Below are positions 56,926 through 64,000 of a DNA stretch of 64,000 nucleotides, in pieces. A program made the position numbers and the translations under genes. How positions within the stretch are numbered: the first letter of the stretch is position 1; each line of letters opens with the position of its first letter. This stretch comes from Gammaproteobacteria bacterium. GTDB taxonomy: Bacteria > Pseudomonadota > Gammaproteobacteria > Xanthomonadales > Xanthomonadaceae. Location: the NCBI GenBank assembly GCA_026398715.1, contig JAPLSI010000242.1, forward strand, positions 5,338 through 69,337, in the 5' to 3' direction. The notes under the pieces were generated by a model. The model ran no database searches, was not told the DNA's origin, and saw nothing but the letters and a program-made list of their open reading frames with translations.

Positions 56926-57897
56926 TCAGCTGGCCGAGACGTCGGCTTTTTTTGGCCGCGGCGCAATCCACAGGCTGGCCAGCATCGCGATCGCAATCAG
57001 CGATGCGACGACGCCCAGCGACAGGAACACCGGAATCTTCACCCACTCCACGATCAGCATCTTCGCGCCGATGAACACCAGCACCGCCGCCAGGCCGTAG
57101 GTCAGCAGGTGGAACTTCTCGACCATGCCGGCGAGCAGGAAATACAGCGCGCGCAGGCCGAGCACCGCGAACACGTTGGAGGTGAGCACGATGAAGGGAT
57201 CGGTGGTGATGGCGAAGATCGCCGGGATGGAATCCACCGCGAAGATCACGTCGGTCACGCCGATCATCACCAGCACCACGAACAGCGGCGTGTATTGACG
57301 CCGGCTGCCCTCGCCGATCCACAGCGCCTCGCCGTGGTAGCCGCGGGTCAGGGGAACGTGGTTGGTGATCCAGCGCAGGATCGGATTGTTCTCCATGTCC
57401 GGCTCCTTGCCCGCGGCCCACAACATCTTGGCGCCGGTCACCAGCAGGAACAGCCCGAACACGTACAGCAGCCAGTGGAACTTGGCGATCAGCGCCGCGC
57501 CGATGAAGATCAGGATGGCGCGCAATATGATCGCGCCAAGCACGCCGTACACCAGCACGCGCTGCTGCGACGCCGCCGGCACGCCGAAGTAGGTGAACAA
57601 CATCAGGAAGACGAAGATGTTGTCCACCGCCAGCGCTTTCTCGACCAGGTAGCCGGTCAGGAACTCGGTGGCGACGCGGGTGGCATCGGCCTCCGGCAGG
57701 GTGCCGCGCAGGTAGAACCACAGGCCGGCATTGAAGGCCAGGGCCAGGCCGATCCAGACCGCACTCCAGGCAATGGCTTCGCGCTGGCTGACGCGATGCG
57801 GTCCGCTGCTGCGCATGACCCACAGGTCTATGACGAGGGCGACGATGATGAAGACGGCAAAGCCCGCCCACATCCAGGGTGTTCCGATTGATTCCAT
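56926..57897 (-). CDS. TerC/Alx-family membrane protein, riboswitch-controlled
   Basis: A 323-residue protein with about nine helices and the TerC motifs: EKALAVDNIFVFLMLFTYFG and GVTDVIFAVDSIPAIFAIT, each with conserved Asp in the membrane. The length and the start MESIGTPWMWAGF match the Alx subgroup. These proteins are linked to manganese export. The 5' leader contains a yybP-ykoY riboswitch and terminator (57918-58089), which agrees with Mn2+ control. Earlier annotations as tellurite resistance proteins rest on weak evidence. Start chosen at 57897. Confidence 0.93.
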   Translation of the reverse strand: MESIGTPWMWAGFAVFIIVALVIDLWVMRSSGPHRVSQREAIAWSAVWIGLALAFNAGLWFYLRGTLPEADATRVATEFLTGYLVEKALAVDNIFVFLMLFTYFGVPAASQQRVLVYGVLGAIILRAILIFIGAALIAKFHWLLYVFGLFLLVTGAKMLWAAGKEPDMENNPILRWITNHVPLTRGYHGEALWIGEGSRRQYTPLFVVLVMIGVTDVIFAVDSIPAIFAITTDPFIVLTSNVFAVLGLRALYFLLAGMVEKFHLLTYGLAAVLVFIGAKMLIVEWVKIPVFLSLGVVASLIAIAMLASLWIAPRPKKADVSAS

Positions 57898-57917
57898 TTT
57901 GTCAGTCTCCAGAAAGC

Positions 57918-57943
57918 AAAAACCCCGCGACCAGGGCGCAGGG
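57918..57943 (-). terminator. Riboswitch-controlled intrinsic terminator before the TerC gene
   Basis: On the reverse strand GCCCTGCG and CGCGGGG pair (one G-T) around a short loop, followed by TTTTTG. It lies between the aptamer and the TerC start (21 bases before the ATG) and is the likely expression platform. Confidence 0.75.
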
Positions 57944-57956
57944 CTGTTTTCTGGAC

Positions 57957-58089
57957 AGACCTTCGCCCCGGAGGACGAAGGTCTTGCTCGCAAGCGCTGG
58001 GCTTGCCTTCCGGACCGGAGGGAGGGACTTGCCAGGGGCAAGACACGCCTCGTGTTGACGATCGCGGAAGCGGGAGCTACTCCCCTTCG
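57957..58089 (-). ncRNA. yybP-ykoY (manganese) riboswitch
   Basis: The reverse strand has the aptamer hallmarks in order: GAAGGGGAGTAGC at the 5' side (58088-58076), CGTCAACACG, a variable stem region (CTTGCC-CCT-GGCAAG), then GAGCAAGACCTTCG and closing CGAAGGTCT. The AGACCTTCG/CGAAGGTCT hairpin (57957-57984) closes the 3' side. This class binds Mn2+ and turns on TerC/Alx and MntP genes; here it lies directly in front of a TerC gene. Confidence 0.85.
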
Positions 58090-58169
58090 GGCGGCAATCT
58101 ACCATGCCCGCGTCAACGGCGCATGAAATCGGGCGCAAGAATTCGGGGGTGCCCCGGTACAATGGCGGC

Positions 58170-59345
58170 ATGACCGCCCCCGCCGAACTACCCGTCGTCC
58201 ACCTCAAGATCGAACGCCGGTCCAACCACCCCTGGATCTTCCAGAAGATGGTGGACAAGCCTGTCGCCAAGCCGCGGCCGGGCGCCATCGTGGACATCGT
58301 CGACAACACCGGGCACTGGGTCGGGCGGGGCTTCTACAACGGCCACTCCCGCATTGCCCTGCGCGTGCTGACCGAAGACTACGAAGAGGCGCTGGACGAG
58401 GCCTGGTTCGTGCGCAAGGTGCGCGAGGCGGTCAGCCTGCGGCGCGATGTCTTGAACCTCGACGAGACGACCGACGCCTGGCGCGTCATCCATTCGGAAG
58501 GCGACGGCATCTCCGGCCTGGTCGTGGACCGCTACGGCGACCTGATCGTGGTCGAGTTCTTCTCGGCGGGCGCGTTCCGTCACCGCGAATGGATCTATGC
58601 CGCGCTGCGCGAAGCCTTCCCCGGCTGCCGCTTCTACAGCTTTGCCGAAGAACACGTGCAGAAGCAGGAAAGCTTCGACTTCCGCTCGCCCGAGCCGCCT
58701 GCGCCCAGCGTCATCACCGAAAACGGCCTGAAGTTCCGCGCCAGCCCCGGCAGCGGCCACAAGACCGGTTTCTTCGCCGACCAGCGCGACAACCGCGAAT
58801 ACCTGTCGCGCTTCACCAAGGGCAAGCGGGTGCTCGACATCTGCTGCAACTCGGGCGGCTTCGCCATCTACGCCAAGGCACGCGGCGGCGCCGACGAAGT
58901 GATCGGCATCGACCTCGACGAAGAGATCCTCGAGATTGCAGCCAAGAACGCCTACCTCAACAACGCCAAGATCAAGTTCGTGCAGTCGGACCTGTTTCCG
59001 TACCTGCGCGATGCCGCGGCGGCCGGCGAGCAGTTCGACGTGGTCATCCTCGACCCCGCCAAGCTCACGCGTGACCGCGAGCAGGTGATCGCCGCGCTGA
59101 AGAAATACAACGACATGAACAAGCTGGCGATGCAGGTCGTCAAGCCCGGCGGCATCTTGCTTACGTGCTCGTGCACGGGCCTGGTGAGTGAAGAGGAATT
59201 CCTCGACATGATCCGCCGCGCCGCGTTCTACGCGGGGCGCACCGTGCAGGTGCTGAAGGTATCCGGTGCCGGTGGCGACCATCCGTTCATGGCCCATGTA
59301 AAGGAAAGCCGTTACCTCAAGGCGGCGTTCCTGCGGGTGTTGTGA
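58170..59345 (+). CDS. Class I SAM-dependent rRNA methyltransferase (RlmI-like, PUA domain)
   Basis: A 391-residue protein with an N-terminal PUA domain (NHPWIFQKMVDKPVAKPRPG, GHWVGRGFYNGHSRIALRV), a bridging domain (HSEGDGISGLVVDRYGDLIV) and a Rossmann methyltransferase (GHKTGFFADQRDNREYL, RVLDICCNSGGFAIYAK, VVILDPAKLTRDREQV, LLTCSCTGLVSEEEF). It is related to RlmI, which makes m5C1962 in 23S rRNA. The catalytic-loop motif is DPAK instead of DPPK, a variant branch, so the exact target is uncertain. The stop overlaps the next gene (GTGA). Confidence 0.88.
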   Translation: MTAPAELPVVHLKIERRSNHPWIFQKMVDKPVAKPRPGAIVDIVDNTGHWVGRGFYNGHSRIALRVLTEDYEEALDEAWFVRKVREAVSLRRDVLNLDETTDAWRVIHSEGDGISGLVVDRYGDLIVVEFFSAGAFRHREWIYAALREAFPGCRFYSFAEEHVQKQESFDFRSPEPPAPSVITENGLKFRASPGSGHKTGFFADQRDNREYLSRFTKGKRVLDICCNSGGFAIYAKARGGADEVIGIDLDEEILEIAAKNAYLNNAKIKFVQSDLFPYLRDAAAAGEQFDVVILDPAKLTRDREQVIAALKKYNDMNKLAMQVVKPGGILLTCSCTGLVSEEEFLDMIRRAAFYAGRTVQVLKVSGAGGDHPFMAHVKESRYLKAAFLRVL

Positions 59346-60382
59346 TCGCCATGCGCTGGCTCGCATTCATCGTGTTGGTCGCCTTGTGCGGCCAGGCGTT
59401 TGCGCAAGGCGCGAAGGAATCCGCGCCGGTGGACCTGCCGCCGTCGCAACTCAAGCCCGGTGAATTCATCTGGTCGCCCGAGGCGGTGCCTGCGGGACCG
59501 CTGGTGATGGTGATCAGCCTCGACGAGCAACGCGCCTACGTCTATCGCAACGGCCTGCGCATCGGCGTAAGCACCGTCAGCACCGGCAAGAAGGGCTACG
59601 AGACGCCGACCGGCGTGTTCACCATCCTGCAAAAGAACAAAGACCACAAATCAAACCTCTACGACGATGCGCCGATGCCCTTCATGCAGCGGCTTACGTG
59701 GAGCGGCGTGGCCCTGCATGCCGGCCGATTGCCTGGCTATCCGGCATCGCATGGTTGCGTGCGCCTGCCGTACGAATTCGCGCGTCGCCTGTTCGACGTC
59801 ACCACCTTCAACATGACCGTGGTGGTGGCGCAGGAAGCCCAGCACAGCGCCGATCTCGCCCATCCTGGTTTGTTCGCACCGCAGGCCATCTCGGCCGGCA
59901 AGACCGAAGACGACGTGCCGCGCCTGTCGTGGTTCCGCGCCTACCAGTGGTACCCCTCGAAATCGCCAGCCGGCCCGCTGACGGTATTGATGAGCACCGC
60001 GGACGAACGCGTGCTGGTGATCCGCAACGGCATCGAGATCGGCCGCGCGCGCATCACCGTCGCGCCCGGCGCCGGCACCATCGGCACCCAGGCCTATGTA
60101 TTGCTGGCCGGCGACACCGGGCAGCCAAGCGCGGTGGTGCCTTCGCGGCGCGGCCTGTTGTGGCAGTCGATCCCGATGCCCGGTTACGAAACCAAGCCAG
60201 GCAATACGATCGATCCGGCGATCGTCGCCAACATCCGCGTGCCACCCGAATTCGCGGCCAAGGTCTACGACGAACTCGCGCCCGGCTCGACCATCGTGTT
60301 GACCGATGCGGCGATCCTTCCGCAGACCACCGGCAAGGCGATGACCGTCATCACCACCGGCGACGAGCCCGGCGCTGAATAG
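59342..60382 (+). CDS. L,D-transpeptidase (YkuD family)
   Basis: A 346-residue exported protein. A signal peptide (LAFIVLVALCGQAFAQ) is followed by a YkuD domain: VMVISLDEQRAYVYRNGLRIG, TPTGVFTILQKNKDHKS, and the catalytic HAGRLPGYPASHGCVRLP with the Cys nucleophile. A second, ~130-residue C-terminal region (GPLTVLMSTADERVLVIRNG) looks like a degenerate repeat of the YkuD strand pattern without the SHGC motif. Such enzymes form 3-3 peptidoglycan cross-links or anchor lipoproteins. Start GTG 59342 overlaps the previous stop; ATG 59351 is an alternative. Confidence 0.88.
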   Translation: MIAMRWLAFIVLVALCGQAFAQGAKESAPVDLPPSQLKPGEFIWSPEAVPAGPLVMVISLDEQRAYVYRNGLRIGVSTVSTGKKGYETPTGVFTILQKNKDHKSNLYDDAPMPFMQRLTWSGVALHAGRLPGYPASHGCVRLPYEFARRLFDVTTFNMTVVVAQEAQHSADLAHPGLFAPQAISAGKTEDDVPRLSWFRAYQWYPSKSPAGPLTVLMSTADERVLVIRNGIEIGRARITVAPGAGTIGTQAYVLLAGDTGQPSAVVPSRRGLLWQSIPMPGYETKPGNTIDPAIVANIRVPPEFAAKVYDELAPGSTIVLTDAAILPQTTGKAMTVITTGDEPGAE

Positions 60383-60512
60383 TTAATCAATCCACACTTT
60401 GGAAAATTGGGGGCCTTCTGGTTCAGCTTCGGGCCAGCAAGGGTGGCATTCGCAGAACGTTTTGCTAACCTCGGGCTGGGTATAGTCCCCGCCTGCCCCC
60501 CCGGAACGACCC

Positions 60513-61214
60513 ATGCGCCTGAAGTTTGCATTCCTGGCACTGAGCCTCCTGCCCGCGTTCGCCGCGGCCCAATCACCCGATCTCAAGCAATTGTCCCGCC
60601 TCGCGCCGGACGCGGATCCGCGCGTGCTCTCGCTGGCGCTGGAAGCGCGCGAGTGCGCATCGCAGTCGCTGGGCGAAGCACCGTCGCCGCGCCTGGCGGT
60701 GATCGATTATTCGCGCGCCTCCACCGAGCCGCGCCTGTGGGTGTTCGACCTGGTGCACAACAAGCTGTTGTTCCATGAAGTCGTCGCGCATGGCCAGGGC
60801 ACCGGCGAGAACATGGCGCGCGCCTTTTCCAACAACGACGGCAGCCACCAGAGCAGCCTCGGCCTGTTCCGCACCGGCGACACCTACCAGGGCGGCAACG
60901 GCTACTCGCTGCGCATGCAAGGCCTGGAGCCGGGCACCAACGACAAGGCGATGTCGCGCGCGATCGTGATGCACGGCGCGCCCTACGTGAACCTGCAAAC
61001 GGCTCGCAAGCAAGGCCGCCTCGGCCGCAGCTGGGGCTGCCCCGCCGTCCGCCCGGAAGTGGCGCGCCAGGTCATCGACAGCCTGAAGAACGGGCAGATG
61101 ATCTTCTCGTACTACCCGGACACGAACTGGCTGGCGAAGTCGCCCTTCATCAAGTGCCGCGACAAGCAACTGGCCGGCGGGGCGACCTCGTCGCGTACTC
61201 TCGCCGCGCAGTAA
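60513..61214 (+). CDS. Murein L,D-transpeptidase catalytic-domain family protein
   Basis: A 233-residue exported protein with a signal peptide (MRLKFAFLALSLLPAFAAAQ). The middle shows VIDYSRASTEPRLWVFDLVH, HEVVAHGQGTGENMARAFSN and SSLGLFRTGDTY. The catalytic region is RAIVMHGAPYVN and RLGRSWGCPAVRPEVA, with a Cys in the SxGCPxV form of the YkuD_2 family. It likely acts on peptidoglycan in the periplasm; the reaction is not proven for this family. The gene ends 25 bases before copy B of the dispersed repeat. Confidence 0.85.
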   Translation: MRLKFAFLALSLLPAFAAAQSPDLKQLSRLAPDADPRVLSLALEARECASQSLGEAPSPRLAVIDYSRASTEPRLWVFDLVHNKLLFHEVVAHGQGTGENMARAFSNNDGSHQSSLGLFRTGDTYQGGNGYSLRMQGLEPGTNDKAMSRAIVMHGAPYVNLQTARKQGRLGRSWGCPAVRPEVARQVIDSLKNGQMIFSYYPDTNWLAKSPFIKCRDKQLAGGATSSRTLAAQ

Positions 61215-61238
61215 TCTTCTCGGCTACGTAGCCACTGC

Positions 61239-61771
61239 CCAGAATTGGCGCGCGTCGCCGGGTCAGGGCGTGTTCGTCCGCGTCGTGTAAAAAACGTCCT
61301 GTTTTTTACACGCCGCCGCTCCTGGCGTCCTGCCCCGCTCGGACGAACACGCCCTGACCCGACGTCGCCCCAATCATGACCGCACGTTTCGGGCTGAGAT
61401 CAAAAGCGCTCGAGGTCCCTCCTGCCAGTGGGAAAAAGCCAAAGCGCGATGTCTAATTCTTCCCGACACAACATCAAGGAAAGTGCACACGTGGCTCCAC
61501 CACGTGACAAGCCGCGCGGGTACAGCATAAGAACGACACCGACGAGCCCATCGCGCGCTCACTCTGACAAGCCAATTCACCGAGACGAAGCGGAAGCCTT
61601 GGATAGGTACCTGGTCGGGAGGACAGCAAGGACAGAAGTACGGATTGCGTATGGGAGCGGGGGGCGGTGTTTGCTTCGACCAAGTCGCGCGAGCGCCGGC
61701 AGGCGCGAGTGCAGCGACTCGAAGTGAATACCGACCCCTGCCTCGCCGCAACGCATAACCGCCAGTACGCC
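61239..61771. repeat. Dispersed ~530-bp non-coding repeat, copy B
   Basis: Second copy of the element at 2469-3000, same orientation, offset 58770 bases, ~92% identical with no length difference until about 61755, where one base is gained. It too starts shortly after a stop codon (25 bases) and contains the nested palindrome, here with perfect stems. Short ORFs in it match frames in copy A only through the DNA repeat. Downstream, 61772-61829 carries the MFS gene leader. Confidence 0.85.
61259..61361. repeat. Nested perfect palindrome at head of repeat copy B
   Basis: Arms 61259-61280 and 61340-61361 are exactly complementary over 22 bases. Inside, GTGTAAAAAAC and GTTTTTTACAC (61285-61295, 61301-61311) form a perfect 11-bp stem around GTCCT. 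Both stems are degraded by a few mismatches in copy A. Confidence 0.85.
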
Positions 61772-61829
61772 AATCCGCTCCCAACTCGTACAGTTACAAT
61801 AGGCACAACTCTTTGAAAGCGAGAAGTCC

Positions 61830-63050
61830 GTGGATGCTGCGGTAACTCCCGTGCGCCGCGCTGCGCTGGTTTTCATCTTCATCACCGTGCTGCTCGACAT
61901 CCTGGCGTTCGGGATGATCATTCCCGTGCTGCCGCACCTGATCGCCAGCTTCCTCGATGGCGACCTGTCGCGGGCGGCGGTGATGCACGGCTTGTTCGCG
62001 TCGTGCTTCATGGTCATGCAGTTCGTGTTCTCGCCGGTGCAGGGCGCGTTGTCGGACCGGTTCGGGCGGCGGCCGCTGATCCTGTTGTCCAACCTCGGGC
62101 TGGGGCTGGACTTCATCCTGATGGCGGTGGCGCAGACGCTGCCGCTGTTGTTCATCGGCCGCGTCTTGTCGGGCATCACCTCGGCCAGTTTCAGCACCGC
62201 CAACGCCTACATCGCCGATGTCACGCCGCCGGAAAAACGCGAGGCCGCCTATGGCAAATTGGGCATGGCCTTCGGCTTTGGCTTCGTGCTGGCGCCGGCG
62301 ATCGGCGGCCTGCTCGGCGACATGAGCCCGCGCCTGCCGTTCTGGATCGCCGCCGGCCTTAGCCTGTCGAATTTCTGCTACGGCTATTTCGTGCTGCCCG
62401 AAGCGCTGCCGAAGGATCGACGCACGCCGTTTTCCTGGCGGCGCGCGAATCCGATCGCCTCCTTGCGTTTCCTTGCCCACCATCCGGAAGTGTTCGCGCT
62501 GGCAGGCGTGGTGTTCCTGATGCAGATGGCGCACATCGTCTATCCAAGTACCTTCGTGCTGTACGCCGACTATCGCTTTGGCTGGGGCGCGAAGATGGTC
62601 GGCTACACGCTGGCCGGCGTCGGCGTGTTGTCGGCGATCGTGCAGGGCGGGCTGATCAGTCGCTTCATCCGCACCTTCGGTGAGCGCAAGACGCTGTTGA
62701 TGGGCCTGGCATTTGGCAGTATCGGCTTCATCGCCTACGGCCTGGCGCCCACCGGCGGCTGGTTCTGGCTGGTGATGCCGATCGCCGCGCTGTGGGGCGT
62801 GTCCATGCCCGCGGCGCAGGCCCTGATGACACGCCAAGTCGATCCGCATGAACAAGGCCGCCTGCAGGGCGCGATCGTCAGCCTGTCGAGCCTGGCCGGC
62901 ATCGTCGGGCCGACCGTGTTCACCCGCGCCTTCGCAGAAGTGACCGGTCGCGACCTGCATAGCGGCTGGGCCGGCGTTACTTTCTGGCTGGCGGCGGCCA
63001 TGCTGATCGCGGCCGGGGTGTTGGCCTGGCGCGCCACCCGCCCGACCTGA
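61830..63050 (+). CDS. MFS drug-efflux-type transporter (TetA-like)
   Basis: A 406-residue, 12-helix transporter. Motifs of the DHA1/TetA group: [20 protein letters not shown] in helix 1, the A-motif [42 protein letters not shown] (near motif C/B) and [16 protein letters not shown]. TetA(class) length is usual. Tetracycline resistance cannot be assumed; many such proteins export other compounds. A GTG start at 61830 is used; a GAGAAG lies just before it. It starts 58 bases after the repeat. Confidence 0.88.
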   Translation: MDAAVTPVRRAALVFIFITVLLDILAFGMIIPVLPHLIASFLDGDLSRAAVMHGLFASCFMVMQFVFSPVQGALSDRFGRRPLILLSNLGLGLDFILMAVAQTLPLLFIGRVLSGITSASFSTANAYIADVTPPEKREAAYGKLGMAFGFGFVLAPAIGGLLGDMSPRLPFWIAAGLSLSNFCYGYFVLPEALPKDRRTPFSWRRANPIASLRFLAHHPEVFALAGVVFLMQMAHIVYPSTFVLYADYRFGWGAKMVGYTLAGVGVLSAIVQGGLISRFIRTFGERKTLLMGLAFGSIGFIAYGLAPTGGWFWLVMPIAALWGVSMPAAQALMTRQVDPHEQGRLQGAIVSLSSLAGIVGPTVFTRAFAEVTGRDLHSGWAGVTFWLAAAMLIAAGVLAWRATRPT

Positions 63051-63120
63051 GTCGGGCTTCGGTAGGATGGGAGAACGGGGCGCCGCGCAAATTCGCGCGC
63101 ATCCCGACAGGAGTACCGCC

Positions 63121-63714
63121 ATGGCCCAGCCACCCCCCGTCGTTTCGCAGGCCGATGCCGAAGCCGCCGTCCGCACCTTGCTGCAATGGGCCGGCGAAGA
63201 TCCCGAACGCGAGGGCCTGCTCGACACGCCGGCGCGGGTCGCACGCGCCTACAAGGACTGGTTCTCCGGCTATGCGCTGGACCCGGCCGATTACCTGCGT
63301 CGCACCTTCAAGGAAGTGGAAGGCTACGACGAGCTGATCGTATTGCGCGCCATCGAATTCGAAAGCCATTGCGAACACCACATGGCGCCCATCATCGGCA
63401 AGGCGCACGTGGGCTACCTGCCCAGCGGCCGCGTGGTCGGCATCAGCAAACTGGCGCGCGTGGTCGAGGCCTATGCCCGGCGTTTCCAGGTGCAGGAAAA
63501 ACTCACCGCGCAAATCGCCCGCTCCATCGAGGAAGTACTGCAACCGCGCGGCGTGGCGGTAGTGATCGAAGCCACGCACGAATGCATGACGACGCGCGGC
63601 ATCCACAAGCGCGGGGTCAGCATGGTCACCAGTGCGATGCTTGGCGCGTTTCGCGACGATGCGCGCACGCGGTCGGAATTCCTGCAGTTCATCGGGATGC
63701 AGAACATCCGCTGA
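63121..63714 (+). CDS. folE: GTP cyclohydrolase I
   Basis: A 197-residue enzyme turning GTP into dihydroneopterin triphosphate, first step of folate and pterin synthesis. Type I motifs are complete: [40 protein letters not shown] with the zinc Cys and His ligands, [20 protein letters not shown], and [25 protein letters not shown] is 8 bases before the ATG at 63121, which decides the start over the in-frame ATG at 63067. It may also supply the pterin for phhA. Confidence 0.97.
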   Translation: MAQPPPVVSQADAEAAVRTLLQWAGEDPEREGLLDTPARVARAYKDWFSGYALDPADYLRRTFKEVEGYDELIVLRAIEFESHCEHHMAPIIGKAHVGYLPSGRVVGISKLARVVEAYARRFQVQEKLTAQIARSIEEVLQPRGVAVVIEATHECMTTRGIHKRGVSMVTSAMLGAFRDDARTRSEFLQFIGMQNIR

Positions 63715-63737
63715 GCTTTCCGGAGATTCCGCGTTGC

Positions 63738-63873
63738 GATGCTGAATGTCGCCGAGGGGCGGGTTCGCCCTGGTCGACACGGCGTAGCCGCTCCATGCGG
63801 ACTCAGGGTCGACCGGTTGGCCATTCATGGCCAACCTCCTGTGCGAACCCGCCCCTCGGCGCCCTTCAGCATC
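63738..63873. repeat. Large nested palindrome downstream of folE
   Basis: Arms 63738-63768 and 63843-63873 (31 bases each) are complementary at 29 positions. Inside them, GGTTGGCCA-ttca-TGGCCAACC (63815-63836) is a perfect 9-bp hairpin. No T-run follows. It begins 24 bases after the folE stop. The rest of the window to 64000 shows no gene or other feature I can support. Confidence 0.85.
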
Positions 63874-64000
63874 ACGCGCGAATTCGGCACGGATAGCCTG
63901 AGTGCATCCCGGCATCCGGTGAACGTGGCGTCGTGTTGAATGGACTGCATCCCAACAAACTGTGACGGCCTGCACAATCATTCTTGATTTGGACACAAAC

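Noticed and set aside
61259..61361. Possible integron attC site, because of the nested palindromic layout
   Set aside because: The GTTRRRY/RYYYAAC core sites are not present at the stem ends, no integrase is near, and the element extends ~410 bases beyond the palindrome.

Overview
The window is one continuous, GC-rich stretch of a gammaproteobacterial chromosome. It carries the replication-origin neighbourhood of a member of the Xanthomonadales (Lysobacterales). The order rpmH-rnpA-yidC-mnmE on one side of dnaA, and dnaN-recF-gyrB-TPR-tonB-exbB-exbD-exbD-pdxJ on the other, is the arrangement I know from Xanthomonas-type genomes. Protein-level resemblance (DnaA N-terminus, doubled exbD) agrees. 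I cannot name a genus. No tRNA, rRNA, insertion sequence, prophage or CRISPR array was seen.

Layout. 1-2.5 kb: YgjP-type metallopeptidase, NTF2-like protein, rdgC and a small DUF465 gene. 2.5-3.0 kb: copy A of a ~530-bp dispersed non-coding repeat. 3-10.6 kb: plsB with a coupled lipoprotein, class C acid phosphatase, secreted cyanophycinase, rep helicase. 10.6-14.9 kb: an anaerobic module, frdABCD with a convergent RquA-like methyltransferase gene. frdA is interrupted by an 80-bp tandem duplication. 15-28 kb: esterase, MarR-controlled RND efflux pair, YadGH-type ABC exporter, FNR-type reductase, membrane protein/HTH pair, frameshifted alpha/beta hydrolase, NatAB-type ABC exporter. 28-32.8 kb: TonB-like lipoprotein, mnmE, yidC, rnpA, rpmH. 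32.8-43.4 kb: dnaA, probable oriC, dnaN, recF, gyrB, TPR protein, TonB-ExbB-ExbD-ExbD. 43.4-58 kb: pdxJ, two diguanylate cyclases, PPTase, cardiolipin synthase, GlsB-like protein, fbp, a DesKR-like two-component pair, phhA, rhomboid protease, and a TerC-family gene behind a yybP-ykoY (Mn2+) riboswitch. 58-64 kb: rRNA methyltransferase, two L,D-transpeptidase-type proteins, copy B of the repeat, MFS exporter, folE, and a large nested palindrome.

Most of the window is housekeeping. Three things stand out. First, a quinol:fumarate reductase operon lies beside a probable rhodoquinone-biosynthesis gene, with an FNR-like box at the right place. Xanthomonadales are known to make ubiquinone rather than menaquinone, so a rhodoquinone-making enzyme would explain how fumarate reductase could be fed electrons. 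Second, frdA is broken by a perfectly spaced tandem duplication whose removal restores the frame. This is either a reversible mutation or an assembly join of two alleles. Third, a dispersed ~530-bp element is present twice in the same orientation, 58.77 kb apart, on either side of the origin. Its copies differ by ~8% with no length change over ~510 bp, show no codon-position bias, and contain a nested palindrome with one compensatory base-pair change.
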